A DNA stretch of 64,000 bases from Saccharina japonica (GCA_008828725.1 MEHQ01000040.1:39659-103658), one strand, 5' to 3'. Positions 1-11,921 are shown, counted from the stretch's first letter. Notes: generated by a model from the letters alone, not told the origin. Translations and numbers: made by a program.

Positions 1-1387
1 GTGAAAGGTACTCGTAGCAAAACTCTGGCTGGAAAATCAAATGGTTGACTGACAGTTACTTTACTGGAGTCGAACGGTTGGTTGTTTCCGTTTATATGGC
101 TGATCATGTACAAAAACGGCTACACGAACAAGAGCCGAGACACAGCGCGACCCACACCACCATAGATGGGGTGAGTATACTGCTCACGCTTTCCAGAGTA
201 TTTGATAGCCTGGGTAGTGCGGAATCGTACCTACTGTAGTGTATCCATTCGTACGTACGAGATACACCAACTAAGGTCTGCAGTGGTAGACGAGCGATGA
301 GAGAAAGAGTAACAAAATAATAAAACGAAAACCAAGAACTACAACAGTAGTAGTGAGCAAAAAAGAGATACCTGGTAAACCTCGCGCAGGGTGTGAGTGA
401 TCGCCTACCAGAACCCGATATAACACGCTGGCGACACGATACGCCAGAACCCTCTCCACTCCCACCCTATGAGCTTCACATTATCAGGCGGCGGGGCGGC
501 GGGGTTTCCTGCAGGTGGTGTCCGTACCATTCGAAGCATGCCACACACCAACATAAAACAGCAGAAACAGCAGCAGAAGCAGCAGCGACCACCTTTCCCC
601 TCCACTTATCTCCCTCTTGCTATCTCTCGTTGTCTCTCCCTCGATCTTTTTCTCCCATCTACCCCTCTCTCTCTTGTGTTATGGCTGTATCTAGCTCTCT
701 CGCTCTCTTTAGTTACCCTTCCCCCTCCTCTCTGGAAACCCGGACCCTCTAACCCTTCCCCCATCAACTGCACAGAACAAATCATGAGGCACAGGACTCT
801 TCCCAAGTAAAGTTCAATAAACACTCTACCTCGTATCAGATCAAATGAAGCAAAACAACTATTATGCTTGCTTTATAAAAACCAAAAGTTGTGAGGCATC
901 CAAACCCAGTATTGGTACATGCCAAGCAGGAGAGGAGCGGTCGCAAAATAAAAATTGAAAAAATAAACACAGAAGAATGCCTCGCCAATTTGAAACCTGC
1001 CACCGTTTTGTTTTCAGAAACCCACAGTCCACGCCGAGTGCCAAAACAAAACAAAAATAAAGTGGTATAGCACAAGCGCTCGGCGAGGGGAGCCCGACAG
1101 CTCCTTACAAAATCACTCAGCACACTCGGGGAATATACACACGATATCAAAGAGACCACCCAACTCATCAGATAACTCATCAAGAGCGTCGCCTAACACC
1201 AACACCACATACACCAAAAACACCAAACCCCCTCCCTAAAAGGTGGAGAATATATACAAAACCTACCAGACCAACATAAAGCATTCGGTAAACCAAGCTA
1301 GGGGGGAGGGAGGAAAGTCCGTGCCCACAGCCACCGCCACCGCCACCGACTCCATCCCCATCTGTATCCTTTCTCCCTCCCCCCCAT
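1..1387. other. Unassigned flank with CAG and pyrimidine-rich tracts
   Basis: No gene is recognised. A CAG-rich stretch lies at about 556-590. A strongly C/T-rich tract lies at about 590-745. An AATAAA-like hexamer occurs near 815-822. The copy 2 counterpart, 31727-33112, is nearly identical, including frames that stay open by chance, so open frames here are weak evidence of coding. At 369-377 copy 1 has TA-CCTGG-TA where copy 2 has TA-CTCGG-TA. Confidence 0.6.
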
Positions 1388-1490
1388 CCCTAGCAATGTA
1401 CGCTTGGTCGGTGATAACCCGACATGCTCCGTCCCGGCATTGTAGGTAGGCGAGGGTCTATGGTCACGACTACGGCCATGCATGAAAATG
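1388..1490 (+). repeat. Dispersed repeat DR1, partial
   Basis: This stretch matches the inverse complement of 20643-20838 and the forward strand at 26192-26372. Shared blocks are a 'CTTGGTCGGTGA'-like block, 'CCCGGCATTGTAGG' and 'GTCTATGGTCA', ending in 'GACTACGGCC'. Only the 3' half of the family is present here. Homology stops soon after the last block. A mobile or retroposon origin is possible, but no tail or target duplication was seen. Confidence 0.7.
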
Positions 1491-1711
1491 AAGTACACCC
1501 CCCATCCCACTCCCCCCCTGCACTTAAGCCGGAGCGGGGAACAAGCACCCCACACACGGTTTCCACCAGTCCCGGTTTTATTAGCCCTACCGCTACCGTC
1601 ACCACTGGCGCCTCTCCGTCTCCACCCAGACCCAAAGACCCAAACACGCAGGCGCCCGTTTCTCGGCATGAAAACAAACAAACAAAAGAGAGAGAAGCAC
1701 AGAGTACCGCG

Positions 1712-1935
1712 GTATGTCTCTCCCGCCACCAGTGAAAGCAACCCAAAGGCAAAGGAAAGAGAAGGCAAAGCCGTGCCAAGGCAAGGCAGATAAAACGCAA
1801 ACGCAGGCCGAAAATAACTCAAAGGCAAGGCAAAGGCAAGTCAAACGCAAGACAAAGGCAAGTAAAATGCAGGGTAAATGCAAACCACGACAAGACAAAG
1901 AGAAGCAAAGCTCAGCCCAGCCAAGGGAAGCCGAG
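1712..1935 (+). repeat. GGCAA-rich repeat related to the fold-back element
   Basis: Begins with 'GTCTCTCCCGCC' and continues as a loose run of AAGGCAAGG-type pentamers. The same start followed by the same pentamers occurs inside the fold-back element at about 7110-7380. It looks like a half or decayed member of that family. Confidence 0.6.
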
Positions 1936-1939
1936 GCAA

Positions 1940-4900
1940 CGCAACCTAGTTATCTAGCTCGCTCACGGTTATTCATGGTCGCCCCCCCTCCCCTCCGCGA
2001 CAAACAAGACATCTGTAGAGAAGCACGCGATTTGTCCGAAATCCAGTTATCGTGCTCGCTCACGGCGAATCCGAGGCGCCCCCCACCCTTTCCGCTCACA
2101 ACACAAAACCTGTAGAGTAGTACGCAGTATGGCCGAAACCCAGTCATCATGTTTGCTCGCTTCGAATCAGGCGCGGCCGCCCCTGATTCGAACTGAGCAA
2201 ACACGATTACTGGGTTTCGGCCATATTGCGTACTATTCTGCAGATGTCGTGTTGTGAACGGGGGAGGGTGAGGACCACCCCTGATTCACAGTAAACGAGC
2301 ACGATAACTGGAGTTCGGCCAAATCGCGTACTACTCTACAAATGTCGTGTTCTGAGCGGAGAGGATGGGGGCCGCCCCTGATTTACCGTGAGCGAGCACG
2401 ATGACTGGGTTTCGGCGAAATCGAGTAGGGCGTGACAGATGGCGTGTTGTGAACGGAGAGGGTGGGGCCCCCATCCAGCCCGCTCAAAACACGACATCTG
2501 TCACGCACTACTCATTTTCGCCGGAACCCGGTTATCGTGCCCACTCACCGCGAATCAGGGGCGCACCCCATTCTCCCCATTCACAACACGACATCTGTGG
2601 AGTAGTACGCGATGGCCGAAATCCAGTTATCGGGCTCGCTCAGTTCGAACCAGGGCCGCCCGTCATCCTCTCCGCTCGGAACACGACGTCTGTCACGCAC
2701 TACTCTCTGAGAGGCGCTCCCCACCCTTTCCGCTCAAAACACAAAACCTGTAGAGATTACGCAGTATGTCCGAAAACCAGTCATCATGCTTGCTCGCTTT
2801 GAATCAGGCGCGGCCGCCCCTGATTCGAACTGAGCAAACATGATGACTGGGTTTCGGTCATATTGCGTACTATTCTACAGATGTCGTGTTGTGAACGGGG
2901 GAGGATGAGGACCACCCGTGATTCACAGTGAACGAGCGCGATAAATGGAGTTCGGCCAAATCGCGTACTACTCTACAAATATCGTGTTCTGAGCGGAGAG
3001 GATGGGGGCCGCCCCTGATTTACCGTGAGCGAGCACGATGACTGGGTTTCGGCGAAATCGAGTAGGGCGTGACAGATGACGTGTTGTGAACGGAGAGGGT
3101 GGGGCCCCCATCCAGCCCGCTCAAAACACGACATCTGTCACGCACTACTCATTTTCGCCGGAACCCGGTTATCGTGCCCACTCACCGCGAATCAGGGGCG
3201 CACCCCATTCTCCCCATTCACAACACGACATCTGTGGAGTAGTACGCGATGGCCGAAATCCAGTTATCGGGCTCGCTCAGTTCGAACCAGGGCCGCCCGC
3301 CATCCTCTCCGCTCGGAACACGACGTCTGTCACGCACTACTCTCTGAGAGGCGCCCCCCACCCTTTCCGCTCAAAACACAAAACCTGTAGAGATTACGCA
3401 GTATGTCCGAAAACCAGTCATCATGCTTGCTCGCTTTGAATCAGGCGCGGCCGCCCCTGATTCGAACTGAGCAAACATGATGACTGGGTTTCGGTCATAT
3501 TGCGTACTATTCTACAGATGTCGTGTTGTGAACGGGGGAGGATGAGGACCCCCGTGATTCACAGTGAACGAGCGCGATAAATGGAGTTCGGCCAAATCGC
3601 GTACTACTCTACAAATATCGTGTTCTGAGCGGAGAGGATGGGGGCCGCCCCTGATTTACCGTGAGCGAGCACGATGACTGGGTTTCGGCGAAATCGAGTA
3701 GGGCGTGACAGATGGCGTGTTGTGAACGGAGAGGGTGGGGCCCCCATCCAGCCCGCTCAAAACACGACATCTGTCACGCACTACTCATTTTCGCCGGAAC
3801 CCGGTTATCGTGCCCACTCACCGCGAATCAGGGGCGCACCCCATTCTCCCCATTCACAACACGACATCTGTAGAGTAGTACGCGATGGCCGAAATCCAGT
3901 TATCGGGCTCGCTCAGTTCGAACCAGGGCCGCCCGCCATCCTCTCCGCTCGGAACACGACGTCTGTCACGCACTACTCTCTGAGAGGCGCCCCCCACCCT
4001 TTCCGCTCAAAACACAAAACCTGTAGAGTAGTACGCAGTATGGCCGAAACCCAGTCATCATGCTTGCTCGCTTTGAATCAGGCGCGGCCGCCCCTGATTC
4101 GAACTGAGCAAACACGATAACTGGGTTTCGGTCATATTGCGTACTATTCTACAGATGTCGTGTTGTGAACGGGGGAGGATGAGGACCACCCGTGATTCAC
4201 AGTGAACAAGCGCGATAACTTGAATTCGGCCAAATCGCGTCCTGCTCTACAAATGTCGTGTTCTGAGCGGAGAGGATGGGGGCCGCCCCTGATTTACCGT
4301 GAGCGAGCACGATGACTGGGTTTCGGCGAAATCGAGTAGGGCGTGACAGATGGCGTGTTGTGAACGGAGAGGGTGGGGCCCCCATCCAGCCCGCTCAAAA
4401 CACGACATCTGTCACGCACCACTCATTTTCGCCGGAACCCGGTTATCGTGCCCACTCACCGCGAATCAGAGGCGAACCCCATCCTTCCCATTCACAACAC
4501 GACATCTGTGGAGTAGTACGCGATGGCCGAAATCCAGTTATCGGGCTCGCTCAGTTCGAACCAGGGCCGCCCGCCATCCTCTCCGCTCGGAACACGACGT
4601 CTGTCACGCACTACTCTCTCAAAGGCGCCCCCCACCCTTTCCGCTCAAAACACAAAACCTGTAGAGTAGTACGCAGTATGGCCGAAAACCAGTCATCATG
4701 CTTGCTCGCTTTGAATCAGGCGCGGCCGCCCCTGATTCGAACTGAGCAAACACGATGACTGGGTTTCGGCCATATTGCGTACTATTCTACAGATGTCGTG
4801 TTGTGAACGGGGGAGGATCAGGACCACCCCTGATTCACAGTGAACGAGCGCGATACCTGTAGTTTAGTCAAATCGCGTCCTGCTCTACAAATGTCGTGTT

Positions 4901-6062
4901 CTGAACGGAGAGGATGGGGGCCGCCCCTGAGTTACCGTGAGCGAGCACGATGACTGGGTTTCGGCCAAATCGAGTAGGGCGTGACAGATGACGTGGTGTG
5001 AACGGAGAGGGTGGGGCCCCCATCCAGCCCGCTCAAAACACGACATCTGTCACGCACTACTCCTTTTCGCCGGAACCCGGTTATCGTGCCCACTCACCGC
5101 GAATCAGAGGCGCACCCCATTCTCCCCATTCACAAGACGACATCTGTAGCGTAGTACGCGATGGCCGAAATCCAGTTATCGTGCTCGCTCAGTTTGAATG
5201 AGGGACGGCCCCCATCCTCTTCGCTCGGAACACGACGTCTGTCACGCACTACTCTCTTAGAGGCGCCCCCCATCCTTTCCGCTCAAAACGCAACACCTGT
5301 AGAGTAGTGTGCAATATTGCTGAAACCCAGTCATCTTGCTTACTCGCTTCGAATCAGGGGCGAAGTGAGCAAACATGATAACTGGATTCCGGCCATAGTG
5401 CGTACTATTCTACAGATGTAGTGTTGTGAACGGGTGAGGATGAGGACCACCCCTGATTCACCGTGAGCGAGCGCGATAGCCGTGTTTCGGCCAAATCGCG
5501 TACTACTCTACAAATGTCGTGTTCTGAGCGGAGAGGATGGGGGCCGCCCCTGATTTACCGTGAGCGAGAACGATGACTGGGTTTCGGCCAAATCGAGTAG
5601 GGCGTGACAGATGACGTGTTGTGAACGGAGAGGGCGGGACCCCCATCCCGCCGGCTCAAAACACGACATCTGTCACACACCACTCATGTTCGCCGAAACC
5701 CGGTTATCGTGCTTACTCACCGCGATTCAGAGGCGCACTCCATCCTTCCCGTTCACAACACGACATCTGTAGAGTAGTACGCGATGGCCGAAATCCAGTT
5801 ATCGTGCTCCCTCAATTCGAATGAGGGGCGGCCCTCATCCACTCCGCCCAGAACACTACATCTGTCACACACTACTCAATTCGAACGAAACCCAGGTATC
5901 GTGCTCGCTCACTTTGAATCAGGGGCGGCCCCCATCCTACCCGATTACAACACGACATCTGTAGGCTATTTCGCGATTAGGCCTAAACCCAGTTATCGTT
6001 CTCTCATATGGTGAATCCGGGGCGTCCCCGATCCTCTCCGCTCAGAACACGACATCTGTACA
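1940..6062. repeat. Satellite: inverted higher-order repeat, six units
   Basis: The basic monomer is about 96-97 bp, recognised by 'ACACGACATCTGT' followed by 'AGTAGTACGCGATGGCCGA'. Monomers occur on both strands. A higher-order unit of about 637 bp holds three minus-oriented monomers, then four plus-oriented ones, the last shortened to about 58 bp. Units restart at 2401, 3038, 3674, 4312, 4950 and 5573. Each unit has two dyads, for example near 2176 (centred on 'GCGGCCGC') and near 2468. From about 5660 to 6062 plain head-to-tail monomers remain (5661, 5758, 5853, 5950, 6048), probably the older edge. Open frames here follow the monomer periodicity and are not taken as genes. Confidence 0.95.
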
Positions 6063-6747
6063 AGCGTTTAACTACCGACGCCGCTGCTACCCTATTCTCC
6101 GTTATCACTGCTCCTCCCTCTCCGCCCTCCTCGACACTAAACCGGATGGGCACGGGCCCACGCCCGATTGCGGCACGGTGCAGCGCATACACAACGGCTA
6201 TTTCCACTGTGCACACCAGCCAGGTGATTAGTTTGCACAGTGCGACAACGCACATACAACAGCTTCTACAGCACTTCTACATACACCAGCCGGGAGTACT
6301 ATAGGTTTCCCTAATGGGGCAGTCTATATGCGTGAAGATGCTGTCATGTGGCACCACACCGCGCCTACGTTTGTTAAGCAGCGCCAAACTTTCAACAAAA
6401 TCGTCCCAAACGGGTAGATACCACACAAACAAGAACACACCGGGCCCTCAGCACAGTGCAGGGCGCCGGCCTGTTTACTAAGCAACGCCGGCCTCCACCA
6501 AAGCGTTACAAAGGGGAGGGAGGGAGGGAGGGGGGGCTTGAAAGGTCCCCCGAAACACGGCAACTCTTTGTCCCGGTACGGCATAGCGTAACTCACGTAC
6601 GATACGCTACGCACACGAGCTTCGACAAAGAAAAGTGCACAACCCCTACCTCAATACCCCACACGCACCCTCCCGACCCCCCCCACCGACACGCGACACG
6701 CTCTCCATCCTGGCAAGGTACAAGATATAACGCACATATAGCAGAAA
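6063..6747. other. Unassigned spacer
   Basis: No gene or known element seen. A G-rich run of GGGA units lies at about 6514-6537. The copy 2 counterpart is 39068-39752, with a short divergent patch at about 39358-39390 against 6353-6385. Confidence 0.5.
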
Positions 6748-6925
6748 CGATAACGTGATGAACAAGACCTCAACCTTCTACCGCCGCCGCCACTGCCACT
6801 GTCACCCCCACATGGTCTCTTAAGCCGTGACAGGATATCACGGCTTAGGAGACGATAGGGGGGCGGCGGTAGTAGTGGCGGCAACAGCGGTAGAATGCTG
6901 AGGTCGTGTTTATCACGTTGTTGTC
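6748..6925. mobile_element. Fold-back (long inverted repeat) element
   Basis: Two arms of about 80 bp pair around a central stem. The outer arms share 'ACGTGATGAACAAGACCTCA' and its complement near 6900-6922. The middle arms pair CCGCCGCC-type blocks. The core at 6821-6847 is a 10-bp perfect stem, 'TAAGCCGTGA' with 'TCACGGCTTA', around a 7-base loop. No coding capacity. It looks like a MITE or fold-back element, but no clear target duplication was found. Confidence 0.75.
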
Positions 6926-6927
6926 AT

Positions 6928-7412
6928 GTTGTCCAACCTCGACTTCATATGGCTTGGCTTTTCTTGCCGCGCCTTGCCTTTGCCATTGCCTTGCATTGGC
7001 TGTTTGGCAGCGAAAGAGGCAAGCCAGCTGTAGTTCGTTCGCTTTAACGCCCGGAAAAAGGTGCCGCATAGCCGGATGCGGCGCCTTTCCAGGCATTAAA
7101 GCACATAAATTACGGCTGGCCGTCTCTCCCGCCGCCAATAAAGGCAAGGCAAGGTAAGGGCAAAGGCATTTGCCTTTGTTTTGGCGGCGAGAGAGCCAGC
7201 TAGCGGAAGTGTATGTCCTTCAATGCCTGGAAAAAGGAGCCGCATGGCCGGATGCGGCGCCTTTCCAGGCATTAAAGCACATAAAGTACGGTTGGTCGTC
7301 TCTCCCGCCGCCAATAAAGGCAAGGCAAGGCAAGGTAAAGGTAAAGGCAAAGCAAAGGAAAAGCAAGGCAAGGAAAGCCAAGCCAAGTCGAGATTGGACA
7401 AACAAGAAAACG
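6928..7412. mobile_element. Nested fold-back element with GGCAA pentamers
   Basis: Outer inverted repeats pair 'TTGTCCAACCTCGACTT' (about 6928-6947) with 'AAGTCGAGATTGGACAA' near 7385-7402, followed inward by GGCTTGGC and CTTGCC blocks. Inside are two direct copies (about 7030-7150 and 7200-7330) of a hairpin built on 'AATGCCTGGAAA' and 'TTTCCAGGCATT' with GCCGCAT/ATGCGGC. Each is followed by 'GTCTCTCCCGCCGCCAATAA' and AAGGCAAGG runs. No protein is expected. Confidence 0.7.
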
Positions 7413-7601
7413 CGATTAACGCAACCTGAACGCTCTAACGCCGCCGCAGCGACTGCCATCCCCCCATCCTCTTAGCTATAAGATCAGGACATGCGGAATC
7501 AGTCCCCCCCTTCTCTTTCTCCCTCCCTTTCATCGCTTATACTTCGCGACAGGTGCCCTGACACTCTCTAAGCCATCTAATACCCCCCCCGGTGGCAGAC
7601 T

Positions 7602-8860
7602 TCACACGTCGTCCCCGAATGCTGGCATCGGCTTGCCAAGCATCTCCAACTTGGTAACAAACCCCGCGAGGTAGCCAGCTTCCAAGCTGCAACGAGGCAC
7701 ATTTGTGGAATACATTAAAGCGCGCACCAAACGGGGAGACGTGGTTGGTAGGTTTGTCATGCAAGGGAAGCTTGAGACATATTCATGCTGTTGAACATAC
7801 AGACGGAATGAAGACACCCTCCAAGAAGGAACGATATACGTACTCAGCGTAGATATGCATTGAAAACGAGGAAAGGAAGCTTGTCAAGGGTTTCGCCTTG
7901 TGGAGGGCCGATGGCATCGATAATACAGTTTTTTTCTGCGCGTCCACGTGCCTCTCTATCTATCCTCTTCTCGTGGACGCTAATATGGTTCTTGGTTAGT
8001 AATTCAAAGCGTGGCAAGACGATCTCACGATGATGGGGCCATGTTCAGGAGAAGCACCCTGCTTTGACGTAACACCATTTTTTACAGACTTGACTAACGA
8101 AGCATACATCATACATTAGGGGACCCAAGACGTTGAAGTCAGCAGTTGCAGTACCGGCCGTGAGATATTGATACTTCAGCAAGTTCTTAAACCATCCGAT
8201 GGGTTCGGTTCTTCGCGCCGAAAGTGCTGCCTGGAGCGTTACTGTAGATGCCCTATCACGCCCCAACATATCAACCACCTCGCGAAGTGAATCGACATTG
8301 TTCTGTGTCCTCGCAATTCCACCGATTGCGACCGCAATATATCCGTAACTCAATGTCCGCGCACGAGTTTGTTTTCGTTGGTCAGAGTTAGCCGGGGGGG
8401 GGGGGGGGTGCAAAGCCACCGAGCCCGATCGCAGCTACACGGGGTGTACCCCAGAACCGAAACGCGGGACTGCCATTCGTTGATACACTACCCTGAAAAG
8501 CGCTGTGGCATCACTAGTTTTACCCGGCCCTCGAGGATCAGCCGGCCGGTAGCCTCTTCAAGACACCGCATACAGTAGTTACGATGGTCTGTTCTGGACC
8601 ATCAACATGCACTGGTGGTAGGCGACAATTTCGACTGTTCATGGCTTACCGGTGTTCGTTGAACTCGGGCCACGCGTTGAAGAGGGGCATCTTGTCGACC
8701 TGGCCGTCGAGGCATCCCACAAACCATGCCCATACGTCGTTTGCCTAGGGCGTGTTGTGGAAATGATCGATTGGAAGAGGCGAGACATGGTCGAAGTTAA
8801 ATCGAGGTGCATTGTATGGGTAGCAGGACAACGGCTCGTGGGTGGTGAGACGAGTGTCTC
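7602..8860 (-). pseudogene. Decayed or multi-exon gene of unknown function
   Basis: Read on the minus strand, several coding-like stretches follow one another, with stops at 8745, 8646, 8538, 8045 and 7844 and frame changes between 8538 and 8045 and between 7844 and 7602. The best stretch (8649-8744, about 32 codons, starting ANDVWAWFVGCLDG) is GC-rich at third positions. It is bounded by an acceptor-like 'CCCTAG' and a donor-like 'GGTAAGC', so it may be a genuine exon rather than debris. Other stretches include one containing SLREVVDMLGRDR (8045-8419), one containing HHREIVLPRFELL (7844-8044) and one ending GKPMPAFGDDV (7602-7817). No family is recognised. A 15-16 base G run at about 8394-8409 interrupts the region. 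Either an exon-intron gene or a pseudogene fits; the latter is favoured because the stops are numerous. Confidence 0.45.
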
Positions 8861-9828
8861 ACACAGCTTAGAAAACTCCCCCTAAACCCACGAGCGCGCA
8901 ATAGGATTTATATTTAAGGATTTATAAAGTTTATAGTATGTACTGGTACATATAACTTTTTTATGATGAAGGGCATTGCTTCATGCGCGCACCCGCGGAC
9001 TGCCAAACGACGCACGTTTTGCAGTCTCGTTTCCTCGGTGTACGATGTGCACCTAATCTTCGTTTAAACAATTCTGGTCAAGGTTTGCTAGGTAGCATCT
9101 CAGTGCCTTTCGCGGACAGGACATTGGACTCGTCTGTTCTTTAGAGATTTTTGCTACATAGAGTTAAGGCCGTCTATTAAGAAACGTCAGTTTGGCGTTG
9201 AGGCTCAATGCCTTATTTTGTACGCATAAACAGACGCTTCCAATTTCTCCGGGTTTCTTCAACCGTAGTAGTTATTAAACGGGATATTTCTTAGTTCCAG
9301 GGCGGTTTCGGGGGCAGGCGGCTGGACATGTCCGGTTGAATATGTTGTTTTTTTAATCAAAACTGATCATTAAAGAAGGCAAAGCAGGAGACTCCGCCAC
9401 ACAATGAATAACACTGCGGGAGGGACCCAGGGAGTGTTGTACAGTATAAATAGTACACAAGCAGTGCTGTAGCTTGCGTTTCTTATTTTTTTTGGCGTTT
9501 CCGAATATACTTCATATTTCATATCTGGCATCGCGCGGGCGTCGATCACTGATGTTTCTTGTAGTTGTTGTTTCCTAATCGTGTCGGCGAGTTTGAGCTA
9601 TGTTTCTTACGCTGAATTCCTCGTGTTTTGTGAAAGGCTGAGCCTCAACTTCTTACCAGCATAATTCTTAATAGCGGCCTTGGCTGTTGTATGCAGTAGC
9701 TGTATAGCCGGTCGGCAACGACCGCTGGTTGAAGGATCGGAAGACATGAAGTGTATGTGCCTTATTGCTTTCCATATAGTTGCGTGTAGTGTGTAGATAT
9801 ATACGTACAGTAGTCGTATGCAAATAGG
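8861..9828. other. Unassigned AT-rich spacer
   Basis: No gene or repeat family recognised. A hairpin (GTGAGAC-GAGT-GTCTCAC) lies at about 8845-8863, just upstream of the minus-strand gene remnant, and the sequence after it is T/A-rich. The copy 2 counterpart is about 41871-42838, with only a handful of substitutions. Confidence 0.5.
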
Positions 9829-10323
9829 TTAGGCCGACATGGTATTTTGTAATATCGTGACATCCGAACCGGGACCAGTTTCATTGGTATGCTGCTGTTC
9901 TTGTGTGTTCTGTAATCTGTAATAGTCTGACTGTTGCCGGCGTGGCTGTAGACCAATCAATTCAGGGTGGTGTATTTCAACCATAGGGTTCTCGTGTGAG
10001 TTGATCTGTGTTTGGGGGCCTCGACCATTGTTTCCTGAGTCGTACTCCTGTATCAGGTCGCCCTTTCTATGAGTAAGTGTTACCAGGGACTCGTTATATA
10101 CCAGTATCATTCTGCGCAACCGCAACCAACCAGCGCTGCTGCCGCACGTGGTTACCTGGTGGTGGGTAACGACGTTATCGTGTGCTTGTGCTCCTTGGTT
10201 GTACGAGGGCTTATTTATGTAGCAGTGCTTGTACAGAAGTAGTACTTCGAATAAGGTGGACGCGAAGGACCGACGCGGTCGAGAGATTTGCGCTGTCGAA
10301 AGCGAGTGCCTGGTCATGGACAC
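9829..10323 (-). CDS. Hypothetical protein or 3' terminal exon
   Basis: A 164-codon frame stays open in both copies, with a single residue change near the C terminus (VTILQNTM against VTIIQNTM). The C-terminal two thirds, from about residue 75, reads like a polar tail rich in Q, N, H and T (for example QPRRQQSDYYRLQNTQEQQ). An acceptor-like 'TTGCGGTTGCGCAG' precedes the methionine of MILVYNES, so the true exon may begin near 10111 and the N-terminal third may be intron. No domain, signal peptide or membrane segment is recognised. Chance openness in a nearly identical duplicate is possible. Confidence 0.3.
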   Translation of the reverse strand: MSMTRHSLSTAQISRPRRSFASTLFEVLLLYKHCYINKPSYNQGAQAHDNVVTHHQVTTCGSSAGWLRLRRMILVYNESLVTLTHRKGDLIQEYDSGNNGRGPQTQINSHENPMVEIHHPELIGLQPRRQQSDYYRLQNTQEQQHTNETGPGSDVTILQNTMSA

Positions 10324-11573
10324 GCGACGACGGATTGGTACGTAGGGAGGGCATATGGGCGGCTTGTCAGGGGGGTAATAAAATAGTTGCTACTACAGCA
10401 GTGCAGTACTTCTTGTGTGCTGCAAGTGTTTCTCCACAAGAAGGGTTTTTGCATGGGCCGTCGATTTCCACCGAGTGGTTTGCACTCTGATCATCGTTGG
10501 CCGTTCTGTTACGGGTCGTCGCGAGTTCAAGCGAACGTACATCTAAACGTCTGACGCTTACAATGCTGGGCTAAAACCGACGTTACAGCAGCATTGATTA
10601 TTGATGTGCATTTGACTTTGTGTTCGTGTGTTGTCCTTTGCAGCCAATATGATGAGCAGATTTGACCGCTTACTTATTCGAGAAAGTGGTTGAGGGCTCC
10701 AGTCAATTTTACGCGGAGAATCGATTCACGTGGCCGACCAATAGTTTGTGAGAGATTGTCTGCCTTCACTTTTCCTTACGCTGTGTGCGTTGTTTCGTCT
10801 ATATACGTACATCCGTACAGCATGTTCGTATCGTACAGATGTGCTGCCTGGATAAACATCTCGTTGGCGGTCCACCTGCCATCGTTTCACTCCGACAACA
10901 AAACAAATTACAGCAGTATATGCATACTGCCATGTCGAGAAACTGAAATTTTACGGGTGACACGGTATGCTGATGAGCCAACGGTCGACCGAACCTTGCG
11001 CCTGCCCCTCGCAGTTGGGTTTTACGACGCGATATATCGCTTGTCACGCGTGTCCTACAGGCGCAAGCTACAAACAAGTATACGTATCCCTACCACCATA
11101 CTGTACTGCAAGTCATTGCTGCTGTGTACCAATGCCAGGTATACAAGAAGTACTGATCAAACAGTGTGAAACCACGTACTCGCACAGCTTAGGAACTGGG
11201 GAAAATCATTTTGTTGTGGCCCTGCTTCCCAACAATGCTTTCGGTTTACCAGTCTCTCTCAGAGACAACAATCTGAATAAACGTATACACACGAAGCCCG
11301 TGCGAGCTTGCATGGATATTCGCAAATGCAAGTGGTGTTCGAATCCGACCTCATGATACCGGCAATGTACATAACGAAACGCGTGCACGCCACCAGTAGA
11401 AAATATCTATTATTAATATGAATAGTAGCGGTTCGTGACCGAGGGAGGTAATACTTGTTTCGGACTACATACAAGCATTGCCTCAGCTGTCCGCTACAGA
11501 TACCAGGTACGTGGCGCAGCAGTAGCGGATGTCTGCATCTACAGCAGCAGTACAACCAATATTCAGTACTTTC
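10324..11573. other. Unassigned region
   Basis: A 159-codon plus-strand frame (10690-11169) is open in both copies but shows no recognisable motif, and its near identity between copies makes this uninformative. Short TA-core-TA motifs occur at about 10909-10918 and 11501-11509. The copy 2 counterpart is 43334-44584. Confidence 0.4.
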
Positions 11574-11662
11574 GTGACCACAGAGCTTGTACCTCTACCG
11601 GATGAAAACTCGGTACGGGGTACGGGCACTGGGTGTGCTGGATGTCGACGGGTAGAAAGACC
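11574..11662 (+). repeat. Dispersed repeat DR2, member 1
   Basis: Starts at 'GTGACCACAG' and includes 'CTGGATGTCGACGGGTAGAA'. The block around 11622-11654 matches 18541-18573 with one mismatch, and a looser match lies at 19720-19830. The copy 2 counterpart is about 44585-44673. Confidence 0.55.
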
Positions 11663-11921
11663 GCACACATACATGGCCATAGAACATAATAAGCATTGAA
11701 AGCATTTCGGCACATAAATCATGCTGCAGGTACTGCTGTACGCGCGTACTGTAGAAGCTGTGACCTTCGCGGTGCCGTTGACCATAGACTGCGCAGTACT
11801 ACCAGCATATCTGGTACTATGCCCTAGAGACCAGGGCAACGTCCATCGGGACTGACTTGCGCTTCGCTTGTGGAGCTTTTCACATCGTCGAGCATGCAAC
11901 ACATCATGATCACATTTCAAA

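Noticed and set aside
1388..1490. 5S rRNA fragment, suggested by GACTACGGCC
   Set aside because: Only about ten bases match the 5S start. Downstream 5S landmarks are absent and the conserved part of the repeat lies upstream.
2401..5201. Repeated 100-150 codon frames within the satellite, sharing peptides such as NTTSVTHYS
   Set aside because: They recur with the satellite period, appear on overlapping frames and follow monomer boundaries. The monomer is not a multiple of three. They are by-products of the repeat.
1940..6062. CRISPR-like array
   Set aside because: Spacers are not unique. The unit is a continuous satellite monomer on both strands in a eukaryotic context.
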